Shown one piece after another: positions 12,301 through 24,300 of a stretch of 64,000 nt of DNA (position 1 is its first letter; each line of letters begins with the position of its first letter). Under the pieces are notes generated by a model that was not told the DNA's origin, made no database searches, and worked only from the letters and a program-made list of their open reading frames with translations. The translations under genes and the position numbers were made by a program. This DNA is from Motacilla alba alba. Taxonomy: Eukaryota; Chordata; Aves; Passeriformes; Motacillidae. Where the stretch lies: NCBI RefSeq assembly GCF_015832195.1, contig NC_052018.1:2617356-2681355 (forward strand), written 5' to 3'.

Positions 12301-15300
12301 ATTCCACACCTTCCCAGAAGCTGCTGAACTGGAATTTGGCTGTGTGAGCAGGAACCCCACCCTGTTGCCCGTGCCCTGCAGGGACTCACGTCGGGCATGA
12401 TCTCGATCTTCTCGTAGCGGCGCTTGTAAGGCAGCGTGAGCACCTCGGCGCGGCGGTAGGACATGGCCGGGGGCTGGCAGTCGATCATCAGGTCTGTGCG
12501 GTGGGACTGCGTGGGAGGGGGCTGCGTGTACTGCTCGGGGCACACCACGTGCAGGGGCTGCAACAGAGCAGGGTGGAATTCCCATCAGCATTGTTAGAAA
12601 CTGCTCCAGGAGCTGGAGATGTGTGCAGTGGTGACCCGCCCAGAGTTTATGTCTTATCGCCACTTTGATATCATACTTTCCACAAGGACAGGAATAAAAA
12701 AATTAAATCGGTTTTTCCTCCCAAATCCTTGCCAGATGAACTGGAAGGAAATGGTAACAGTGGTGGAGACCATGCCAAGTGTCAACATGTGGGGCTGCAG
12801 AAACCTCGGCTGTCAAGAATCAAGGCTGCAAAAACAACTGCTGGAGTTTTCCAGCAATACGTTAGGAAAGCATAAACAGGCTGGTTGCCACTGCAGGGTT
12901 TAAGGAAGCCACAGGAGAAGCCAGTGATTCCACAAACTGGAAGCCAAAGGAGAAGCCAGTGATTCCACAAACTGGAAGCCAAAGGAGAAGCCAAAGGAGA
13001 AGCCAGTTCTGCAAACTGGAAGCCAAAGGAGAAGCCAGTTCTGCAAATTGGAAGCCAAAGGAGAAGCCAGCTCTGCAAAAATGGAAGCGGCGACCCTCCT
13101 GGAATTTATGTCTTATCCCAACTTTGAAATCATACTTGCCACAAGGACAGGAATAAGAAAATTAAATAGGTTTTTCTCCCAAATCCTTGCCAGATTGACT
13201 GGAAGGAAATGGTAACAGTGGTGGAGACCATGCCAAGTGTCAACATGTGGGGCTGCAGAAACCTCGGCTGTCAAGAATCAAGGCTGCAAAAACAACTGCT
13301 GGAGATTTCCAGCAATACATTAAGGAAGAATAAACAGGCTGGTTGCCACTGCAGGGTTTAAGGAAGCCACAGGAGAAGCCAGTGATTCCACAAACTGGAA
13401 GCCAAAGGAGAAGCCAAGGAGAAGCCAGTTCTGCAAACTGGAAGCCAAAGGAGAAGCCAGTTCTGCAAATTGGAAACAGTGACCCTGCCAGAGTTTATGT
13501 CTTATTGCCACTTTGATATCATACTTTCCACAAGGACAGGAATAAAAAAATGAAATAGGTTTTTCTCCCAAATCCTTGCCAGATGAACTGGAAGGAAATG
13601 GTAACAGTGGTGGAGACCATGCCAAGTGTCAACATGTGGGGCTGCAGAAACCTCGGCTGTCAAGAATCAAGGCTGCAAAAACAACTGCTGGAGTTTTCCA
13701 GCAATACGTTAGGAAAGCATAAACAGGCTGGTTGCCACTGCAGGGTTTAAGGAAGCCACAGGAGAAGCCAGTGATTCCACAAACTGGAAGCCAAAGGAGA
13801 AGCCAAAGGAGAAGCCAGTTCTGCAAACTGGAAGCCAAAGGAGAAGCCAGTTCCGCAAACTGGAAGCGGTGACCCTCCCAGAATTTATGTCTTATCGCCA
13901 CTTTGATTTCATACTTTCCACTGGGAGAGAAAAAATAAAAATATGAAATAGGTTTTTCTCCCAAATCCTTGCCAGATTGACTGGAAGGAAATGGTAACAG
14001 TGGTGGAGACCATGCCAAGTGTCAACATGTGGGGCTGCAGAAACCTCGGCTGTCAAGAATCAAGGCTGCAAAAACAACTGCTGGAGTTTTCCAGCAATAC
14101 GTTAAGGAAGCATAAACAGGCTGGTTGCCACTGCAGGGTTTAAGGAAGCCACAGGAGAAGCCAGTGATTCTACAAACTGGAAGCCAAAGGAGAAGCCAAA
14201 GGAGAAGCCAGTGATTCCACAAACTGGAAACCAAAGGAGAAGCCAGTTCTGCAAACTGGAAGCCAAAGGAGAAGCCAGTTCTGCAAACTGGAAGCGGCGA
14301 CCCTGCCAGAGTTTATGTCTTATCACCACTTTGATATCATACTTTCCACAGAGAGAGAAAAAATAAAAAAATGAAATAGGTTTTTCTCCCAAATCCTTGC
14401 CAGATGAACTGGAAGGAAATGGTAACAGTGGTGGAGACCATGCCAAGTGTCAACATGTGGGGCTGCAGAAACCTCGGCTGTCAAGAATCAAGGCTGCAAA
14501 AACAACTGCTGGGGTTTTCCAGCAATACATTAAGAAAGCATAAACAGGCTGGTTGCCACTGCAGGGTTTAAGGAAGCCACAGGAGAAGCCAGTGGTTCTG
14601 CAAGCTCCCTGGAGACAGCAGAACACATCAGCAGTAACGTGAAGGAGATGTTTATGCAAAGGCAGGCAGTGGCAGCTCTACCAGTTTGCAGGGACAAGCC
14701 AGGTTGCAGAACGATGAGATAAAGAGATGCAGGCATTGTTAGGAGGTTTGGAAGAATGTGTATTTCAGAGTTCAGCAAGATAGAATATAGGGAAATAGCC
14801 AGAAGAAAAAAAAAACCCTGGTTATTATTTTAATTATGTCATGAGTCAGAAAGCAAATTTAAGTAGAAACAAATGGGATGGGCCACTAAAGCCCATCAAG
14901 GGGGAACAGCAGATACTACAAGAACCCTCTTTTTCTTAGACCTCCCCTAAAGCAGAGCTCAATGCTGGGTCTTCTTCATGGAGAAAAGGATCTGGGTGTT
15001 GTCTCCATTTTTGTTTAATGCAACATTTGCTCACAATTCATTTATTTAATTTCAGATGTGTGAAGAAACATAAGAAAAGGCAGCAGAAAATTCATTACCT
15101 GGACTTCTTTGAGTAATTTAGACACCTGAATAAAGTTGAGTCTTGTGTCAATGGGACAGTAAACACATTTCATTGCCAAGGGCTGATAGGGAGCCAGGGC
15201 ATCCAGGTAAGAGAAATCAGGTTCTGGAAAGAGAAAAGTTGAAAACACTCAAAGCCCATTAACAATAAAAATGGCCCAATTCCTCTCTAATTCCAGTTTA

Positions 15301-18300
15301 GGCAGAGCTGTTGCTCAATGTTAATTCTGTTACAGATTTCTCTTCCCTTCCTCCTTCCCCCACCCATTATTTTCAATTAATTTGATGAAAATTACGCCCA
15401 CAATTAGTCTTACCTTAATCAAGCAACACAGCAATACTATTTCATTTGAACACATTATTGCATGATTTTTAGAACAAATTTAATCAAGACAAAACCATCA
15501 TCTCTTATTTTTAATCAGACCCTATAAAGGAAGGCAAAATGTAGACATTTTGAGTCTTGTGAGGTGATTCAAATGGCAAGTTGGTTTTCACTATGACAAA
15601 AATGCAGCATGAAGATGATATCTTGGTGTATAAATATGTACATATTTATTCTTTTGAATCTAAGAGCCAGGTTTAGACTGATGGGAAACCAAAGGCTCTT
15701 TTATTACTGGATTAGAGCTTTGCCAGGGTAAAGTCAGGCACTGAATGGGCTTTTACTCCCACAGAGAGTAATAAAACACTGAGAATACTACAGAAAAAGA
15801 TTTTTTTTTTTTTTTTTGGTGAATGACAAATGTAGATCTCAGGTGACATAGTGTAGGATACAGGTAACCTCTTGATTCTGGGGGTCACCAGCTAATGGTG
15901 GAAAAGATTATGCCACCCCTATCTCCCTGATAATTGTGGGATAGATGGGACAAAGGGAATGCTGGAAAAAAAAGGGAACTGGTGTGAGTTTGATAAGTAC
16001 AGAGTGGGAGAAGAGAAGGGGATGCATGAAAGTCTCATCTGCTGGGTTATCCTGAACCACAGGGCCTCAAAGGACACCAGAGCAAAGTGCAGTTCAAGCC
16101 TGGCTGGAACAGCAGGAGGAATTCTCTGGGACCTGCTGAGGCTGTAAAAGGATGAACTTAAAGGAAACTGAAATTCAAAGCCTCCAGTCCAGATTTGAAG
16201 AGCCATCTAAGATGTTCTGACATGGCAGCAGAGCAGAGCAATGGTTGGATTTCTCATACAGACAGCAAGAAAAAAATCTCCTTCAAACCTTACCAGAGGA
16301 AGTTCAGCACCAGTGTGACATCCAACAAAAAGACAAGTTAATTGCTCACCTAAAAATCTAAAAATCTCCAAACCTGCTGCTGGCTAAGCAGCACTGAGCA
16401 CCACGTGGGGATATTTACCCTGAGAGAGCAGAACATGGCACCAGGCAACGATACAAATGTTTGGAACTGTCAAAGGGATAACTTCCCCAAGTTTAAAGCA
16501 ATTGTCAGAGTAGCTGCCTGGGAACATTAAAGTGAGAAATATTAACAAAAAATGAGCGTTGTACAAGGACGTGTACATGAAGCCATGAATCCACAAACAT
16601 GAAGTAAAATTACACTGGGCAAAAAGCCATGTTATTAAAAGCAGATGTGGTGGTGGCAATGAAACAAAGCCTAAAAATATCGATGTAAAAACGGCATTTT
16701 ATGTCAGTTAAGTTTAAAAGCAATGAATAGAAATTTAAAAATAGGAATACTGAGAAAGTTGGTAGTTGAAGAACGATCAGTTAGGGTTAAATGACAAGGC
16801 ATTTAAAAAGTCATTAGGGGAAAACAGAAAGCTTAAGTCAGACAGAGGTTCTCTGCTAGAGATATGCCATGGAATTGTAAAAATTAAGTTTAAAAGTTAC
16901 CAGAAGGGAGGTTTTCCATCCCACCTGGGGTTGTGGAGGACACAGAGATTTGAGGCAGCACCTATTCAGCATTTCTCAATCAGCAGGTTCAGAGAATATA
17001 CAGACATGGAGTTCTGGTCTAGGAATGCCATTTAAAATCCAGTCCAAAGCCTCTCTGATCTCCTAATAAGGACAGGAGAGCCTTGGAAAAGGGAGAAATT
17101 CTAGGGAAGGAATCCTAACACAGGACTGGGAAGATTTAAAATGTTAAAAACACAACTTGAGCTGGGCTCACTGGGAACTCATGTGACACACAGGACCTGC
17201 TGTTTTGAAACCACCCAAAATCCCAAAGTCACCTGTCTGGAGGCAGCAAGTGCTTGTCAAGGACACATATTGACTTTTCCTGACAGAATTACAGGTCTTT
17301 AGCTTTTCCCCCAAGACTCCAGATTTACTGCTGCGTGACACTGAGTTATAAAACCTTCCACTGTACAGCACTGACGTGCATGAGCTGGTTTTAACATCTC
17401 CCAGGGAGCTGGTTTTTAAAGGAGACTTCTTTATACCGTGTCTTCTCCTAGAATTTCTTTGTGGCTCAGTGGTATTCGATATTTTTAATCAATAATCTCC
17501 TCAATACTGCTCCAGCAGTGATGTCTGCAGGTGACACCAGCCAGCGGAGTAGCACCACAGTTCCCTCACAGCCAGGTCCTGGCCTGCTGGCTGCTTTAAT
17601 TTATATTCTTGTCATTGTTTTTTTACATTACAGATTGGAAAGGTGGAGACTGACTGGTTCCTGTGGACTGAACAAGCAGTGCTCATTAACGATGCAGGAT
17701 GGTCTGGAGTTTGAAGGTTCTAATTACCAGAAACCAGGAGTTTTTCATAGAAAACCTACAACATCATCTGCTCTCACACACTGCTCCAATGGACTGGAGT
17801 TCTTTCAGATCCACAGGAGATTTTAGCTTAAAACAGAAAAGTAATTAAATAATGGAAATCAGTGGCATCAGTGGAGGTGCTTCAGATTTTCACTGGTACT
17901 AAGAACAGGAGAATTTAATCTGCTAAGAATTTCTATAGACATAGAATCATTTAGGCGGGGAAAAAAATCTCTGAGGTCAACAAGTCCAACTGCCAAACCC
18001 AGCACTAAACCCTGTATTTTGTTCCAGCTGAGACAACCATAAGGAAACAGGCCTAGGACTAGACAGTCATAAGGCAGTAGGACTTATGGATAGTTCCTAA
18101 AAGCCATGGATAGACAGAATTTAGGAAAAAAACCCCACAAGCATCTGGAATCACTGTGCACTCCAAGGTGACCCAACTAAAGCAGCTCTCAACTGGAGTT
18201 TCACTAAGTACCAACTGGGAATGAATCTCCAAGACCACGACCTGCTGCACCCCCAGGTTGTCAGGAGTGACATTTCCATGCCTTAACAACCTGCCAGGAC

Positions 18301-21300
18301 CAGGCTCTGACAGAAGTGCTCAATTGCCTCAGCTCACTGAAGGACTGGGATCTTACACAGAAAGGTCAAGTGCCTCTCCTTACGGAAGACACAGAGGAAG
18401 AGCTCCTGCCATTAAAGGCCAGTTCCTGACACCCTGGGCAGCACATTCACAACGTGATTAATGCCATTGGTTCCCCTGGGATTCGTGGAACACACACCCC
18501 AGCAAAGGCTCTGCAAATTCTGCCTTAATTGAAGCCCTGACTGGAGTAGAATTCACTATTTTCAGACAATGCATATCCACACTGCAATTTTACCCAATTA
18601 CTGTAATTAGGGCATGTCTCCTGAACTGCCTCAAAGGTCAGGAGGGATGGGCCCTGCAGCAGCTGTACCTTTACTGCTGTGGTACCTTGCACCATTTCCC
18701 AGCACAAAACCAGTCTGGATTTAAGGGAACTTAGCTCCCTTGTATCTCCCCTCCCACTGAATAGGGTTAATTATACACTGAAAATATCCCCAAATTGGCT
18801 TAACAGTATCATGGTACTGTCACACCTTTTGGTGCCAATATTGTGAAAGGAACTTGCTTGTCACTAGCCTTGAGTCTACAGTTAAAAAAAGAAAGAAGAA
18901 GGAAATAACCCTTTCCCAGCCCTCTTTTCTTCAGGTTTTGTGCTTTCCAGCAGCTTTCCAATTCACTAAAAACTGGAGGAAAATAACAGTGGGACTCCAT
19001 TCCACCCTTGCTATGGGAGTAGGTTTGATTTGTTCCTCAGGGCTTTCCTCCCCAACTCTAATTACTTTATCCAAAAATCCACACCTTTTTTACCTGGCTA
19101 AGTTATATAGAGCACACCTCCCATTATCCCTGAGCTCCTCAGACACAAAATCAGGAGTAAGGGCCTAAAGGATTATTGTTTGCCTTCTCAGATCAGGACA
19201 ATGCCCACTGCAGGGCTCTGTCTGGGTGACACATCAGGTACAAATACACCTGCACAGAACCTCAGCTCCAGGGAAGACCTTGAAGGATTTTTAATCAGGG
19301 TCAGCACTAGAAGCAGATGGAGAGAAGTGGAAGAACTTAAAAGACCTGTTGAGCACTGAGAAAGGAAACAGCTCCCCTGAGGAATGAGCCAGAGCTGTAC
19401 CTTCAGCTACAAATGTGTCTGCCAGCCAAAATCTATCTGAACAAAGCTCAGCCCAAAGGCAGGAACAGCTCAGTGCCAGGTCTGTGTGGGGTGCACATTT
19501 CTGGGACAGCAGAGAGGACAGAAACCTCTTCAGAGACACTGAAAGATGAAAAGGAAAGAGAAGGGATGAGGAAAAGTTTGTGGTTCCACTGGAATATGGA
19601 GAAGAAGTGTTTCTCCTTTCTGACCAGCATCCATTAGGTCTTGCCTGGGTTTAACTCGCAGCCAGCTGCTTTTAATTCAAAAATTAATTTCCTGTAGGCG
19701 TTTTACTGCTGTGCATAACAAAGATTTTGCTCAGACGTGGCAGGAATAGACTCTGCATGGCAAAGGTTGACTCTGCAGGGCTACACTGAATTAAATGGCA
19801 CAATAATTACATTTGTCCCTGCAGCCAGTCCTGGGGTCTTAATTTAGATAAGCTCCTACTGAAGTGAAAAACTTCTGTCCCAGAACAAATGAATAAAGCC
19901 CCAAGGATGTGGCCACACTTAACCAGAGCACACAAACTGTTAATCTGATAATGATATCAGCATTTTACTTACCTGTGAATATAACAGTGTTCAAGCTGGA
20001 TTTTCCCCACAGCTCCATGAAATGCACCACATCCCCAAATCTGAGAGAGGGATGCCCAGTGAACACAACACAGGGTTGCTTGAAGTCATTGCTGAAGTCT
20101 CCATGGATGCTGGGATAATGTTTCAATTTGTTTGTCTGAATGAGCTGAAAGAAAAAACAAAAATCCAGACAGTGCAACTTTTCATGCCTCTGTGCTTGAG
20201 TGTGTTTATTTACATGAGAGTATAAACGTTCTACAATTTATTCCTAACTCATCAGAGGGTCCCTTCCTGTATACCCCTTAGATTTTTTTCCCAACAAATT
20301 TAGTCGTGACTGTCATAAATGTTATGAAAAGGAAGTCAGAGCATGGGGCCAGGAGCCTCCAAATCCCTGCTCTCACTTCTTTGGTACCAGCAGGATGGTG
20401 ACTGGGAGGAAACTCTACAAACACTCCCCACTTTGACTTCCCTGGAGTGAGCAGAGTGCTCAGCTGCCAAATTCACAATAAGCTCCTTTTTCCTATTTGC
20501 CGTGTCTGGAAAGAGCTCTGGGCTCATGTTTAACCTGCTTTTCTTGCATCACAGCAGTACCAGGCACTTTTGCCTTCAGCACAATGTTGCTGAGCTTCCC
20601 TGGTCTAAAGGGTTCACACAAAGTCAAACCTGCTGAAAAAGAACAGACTGACTTTCTCTTCCTTAACTGTCTCTGAAACCAGCAATAAACACGAACGAAG
20701 AGCAGTAAGATGTTTTGCAGACACAGTGCAATCAGCTCTGCAGGTGGAACAGATTTCTTTACTAAGCTGGAGAAGTTTATTTATCAAGGCACTTTTCAAA
20801 GAGTTTTGCTTTATTTCTCCTGCCACTGTTTTCTAATCTGCAAAACAAGGTGCAACTTAAAAAGCGATTTAACAACCAGGCTGTGAAGCACTTTTAGACA
20901 ATATTTTGCAAGTTTTTCCTTGGCAGGTATATGCCTCCATCTCCAGCATGAAAATAACTGTAAATACAGTTTAAAAAGCAAGGAATTTAACACATGAAAT
21001 CACAGACTGAACAGATGAGAGAAAAAACACAGAGATGAAGAGTATGAGGGAGGGAAGGAGGCTTCCTTTGTCAGCTACTTTCAAAAGGAGGCTGGGCTGT
21101 TCAACAAATCATAAAATCCTGGAATGGTTTAGGTTGGAAAGGAACCTTAAAGCTCATCCTGTTTCACCCTCTGCCATGGGCAGGGACACCTTCCACTGTG
21201 CCAGGGTGCTCCAAGCCCTGTCCAACCTGGCCTTGGACACTTCCAGGGATGGAGCAGCCACAGCTTCTCTGGGCAACCTGTGCCAGGGCCTCACTACTCT

Positions 21301-24300
21301 CACAGGGAAGATTTTCTCCCTAATATCTCATCTAAACCTTCTTCACTTCAGCTTAAGGCCACTTCCCCATGTCTTGTGTTACTTTTTACCATGGCTGATC
21401 GAGAGGTGCCTGCATGGAAATGAAGAGAAACTGAAAATTCTCAGCAACTTGTGCACCACGAAGCAGAATTCAAGGTTATTACACAAATCTGTAGATGCAC
21501 ATGGATCATTTCCATGTGGATCCTTGAATCATGAAGGAAGTAGAAACTGGACTACATTTTCTGCAGTTTACAAGTAAGAGCTAATTCCTATTTAATCTTC
21601 AAGAGGGAAATTGGAAAAAAACACCTAGTAACTGCTCTGGCAGTTGATAGGCACTGAATCTCAAAAACATTCCTGCAATTATACTGGTAAAGATTTCTGA
21701 TTAACACATCTGGAGTGCAGGGTTTAGAATCTAAACTTAGCTTCAGTAATAAAAACTGCAGTTTAGCAGACAATGGGTAAAACAAATTTGAATCCATAAA
21801 ATACTGACATTTAAATGAACTTGTAGGAAATGGCCTCAAAAAGCTTTTTTCTGTTCGTTTTTTTTTTTGAGGGAAGCCAAAAGTCTCAAAACTGAAATTG
21901 CAGAAGCACTTTCAACTGGGTAAACTGGAAGAGGAGGATGATTTCTATTTCAAGCATTAAATGGGAGACGTGACATTCCAGGAGAGAACTTTTCCAGGGA
22001 CAGACAGATAGGTCAGGGAAAGACATTTCTACAGCCAGCATTGATCTGAGACACTCCTAAAAATCACAAACTGTTGTTCCAGCTTCTTTCACAGGTTCCT
22101 TCAAATGATATTTATTCGTATGCAGCATTCAGATCTTTGGGAAGATGTGAGGGCAGCACTGGATGTGGAAAGCAGTGAACAGCTCATTTCCCTCTCATAC
22201 CTCCACAAGCATTCACTGCTCAGCAACATAAAAGCTGTATTTTCTTCAAAGCCTTATGGAAGCTTCAAATCCCCTCCTATTGCTTTGTAAAGAGACACAG
22301 AAGCTCTAATCCAGTTTTCAGGAGCTCGTTGGTGATGATTCTTTTTTCATCCTTTCTTTTTATCTTGCCAGATCTTTTCTGCTAAGTCTGGTGAGGCTTC
22401 AGAGCTCAGCTCACAATCCCTGACTCTCACAGGTGGACAGAACAGGGGTGAAAGGCTACAAAAACAAGTTTAGAGACATTCTACTCACTCCAGGGAGGAA
22501 GCAGCTGGTGAATTTTAGTGTCTACAGTAAAGTCTCTTCTAATCACCCCATCAAAAATATACGGAGCTGAACTTGCAAAACAGGTCCAACAAATTCCCCA
22601 ACTCATTAAGGGGACTGAGTTTGTAATGATTTGTGCAGGTTTTTTGTATCTCCAGGTGAGATGGGGTGTGTAAACTTTGCTGTGCCACGGTCAGACCTCC
22701 AGCTGGGCCAAACCCAACGCCTGGCATTGAGCCAGCCAACATTTCCACAGTGGGCCCGGTTTCTGGAAAGCACAAGCAACATTCAGAACATCTTTTTACA
22801 GAAAGAACCACTGCTGACTGAAAGCTTAAGAGATAGGGGCTGGTAAAGTACTGAATCAAGAGCGAGAGCTGAATTTTTCTGAAATCCCAAATGGTTCTGT
22901 GCTTCCCTTTAAAGCTGTAGACTTGATTTACAGGGTCAGCAACTGCTGCTATAAACAGGATAAATCTCCAGAGCCTTTGCGTACCCTTTGTTGAAGTGAG
23001 CCAAAATACACTGATATTTACTGTGTGTGTGTGTGTGTGTGTGCTCTGTATCCAGAATCTGGAACAGATGAGGCTCCTATCAGAGAATGAGAGATGCATT
23101 TATTACCTCACCTCCCTCGCTCCATCAGATCAACACTAACAGGGGCCTAATTTTATCACAGAATATCCAGAGTTGGAAGGGACCCCCACGGATCATTGAG
23201 CCCAACTCCTATATGATAATATTTATTATAAAATAAACCATAATAATACTTCACAATCACCTGGTTCCAGGTATTTATTTACATGTGTTATGCAGGAACT
23301 GGCAAATGAAGGAGGGAATCAAAGATGAAGAAGACAAATGGTGGTTTTTAAGACCACAAAATCAATATTACTCCCACCCTGGATCTTTTTTTGAGTCAGA
23401 AAAAAGGGTTTTTGCAGCCATTTCTCTTAGATCTTGCTAACAGAATCCTTAATAAGAGCACGGTAAATCCAAATTCTCTCTCCACTGGCAAATACTGATC
23501 AATACAAATTACCTCTCAAATTTTATTGTTGCAGACATTTAGAGGAGTCTGGATTCACTTATCTTAGAGCCTGAAACTGTCCATGTAAAAATCGAATGGA
23601 GAGGAACAATTCAGCTACAGCAATTGAGCCATTCCTTTATAAACACAAAGCCTCCACCTCCACAAAAGGGATGGGGCAGAGTGTGCAATCCATGGATCCT
23701 GCTAAAGTGATGAAGGAGAACCCTAATTGCTCATCTGGGGCTGTGCTGGGATGGGATATTCCCATATGGAATTTGGTAAGACACCACACGGTTCTGGGAT
23801 ACCAGAATAACAAATCTAAGCTAAACAAATTACTGGTTTGGTCTCCACAGTATTTAGCGAGGCACTGAGGTACTTCAATCTGAGCCTATTTAGACAGTTG
23901 ATCCTTGGATATAATGGATACAGGGGCTTGGAGCTGAAAGCCACCCCCTGCCTTGCCAGCTGTCTTGATAAATATTTGGGATCTCCAGTTTTTGACTTTG
24001 CAGTCAGAGCAGCTCTTCCCTCAGAAAACAAGAAGCTCTTTTAGTTAGTGCACCACTAAAAGGCTGCAGGAGAGACTTCAACAAGAACCTGGACACTCCA
24101 TTTTTACTAACTTTAGCAGGAACTGATGCTCAAATCCATCCCTACAAACCTGAAGCACTTCAGCCCACATTCCTTGCTCCTAGCAGAGGGAAAGTATTCC
24201 CTATTCACTCAGACTGGATATTAGGAAGCAAACTGCCACCACAAGAACTGTACCAGGACTGTGTAGGAGGAGGTAAGATGAACATCTACTGCTCCATTAA

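Larger units (their letters stand above)
2472..12389 (-). other. INTS9: INTS9 intron 14 (longest intron)
   Basis: This 9.9-kb intron contains a decayed CR1-like stretch (about 5580-6270), a three-copy 20-mer (8585-8644), a CR1 fragment (10218-10600) and an antisense CR1 (11885-12308). The stretches 2472-5580, 6270-8580 and 8650-10210 show nothing I can name. Confidence 0.9.

Noticed and set aside
12782..14446. Repeated hydrophobic open frames (minus strand) that look like a membrane-protein repeat
   Set aside because: They follow exactly the 32-bp and 390-bp tandem units and are frames of the minisatellite, not selected coding sequence.
12900..14600. Regular short repeats reminiscent of a CRISPR array
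   Set aside because: The copies abut without unique spacers, the sequence is in a vertebrate intron, and no cas-like gene is present.
16784..16795. 'gttagggtta' as a telomere-type repeat that HMBOX1 protein might bind
   Set aside because: It has a single TTAGGG unit with no tandem repetition and is expected by chance.
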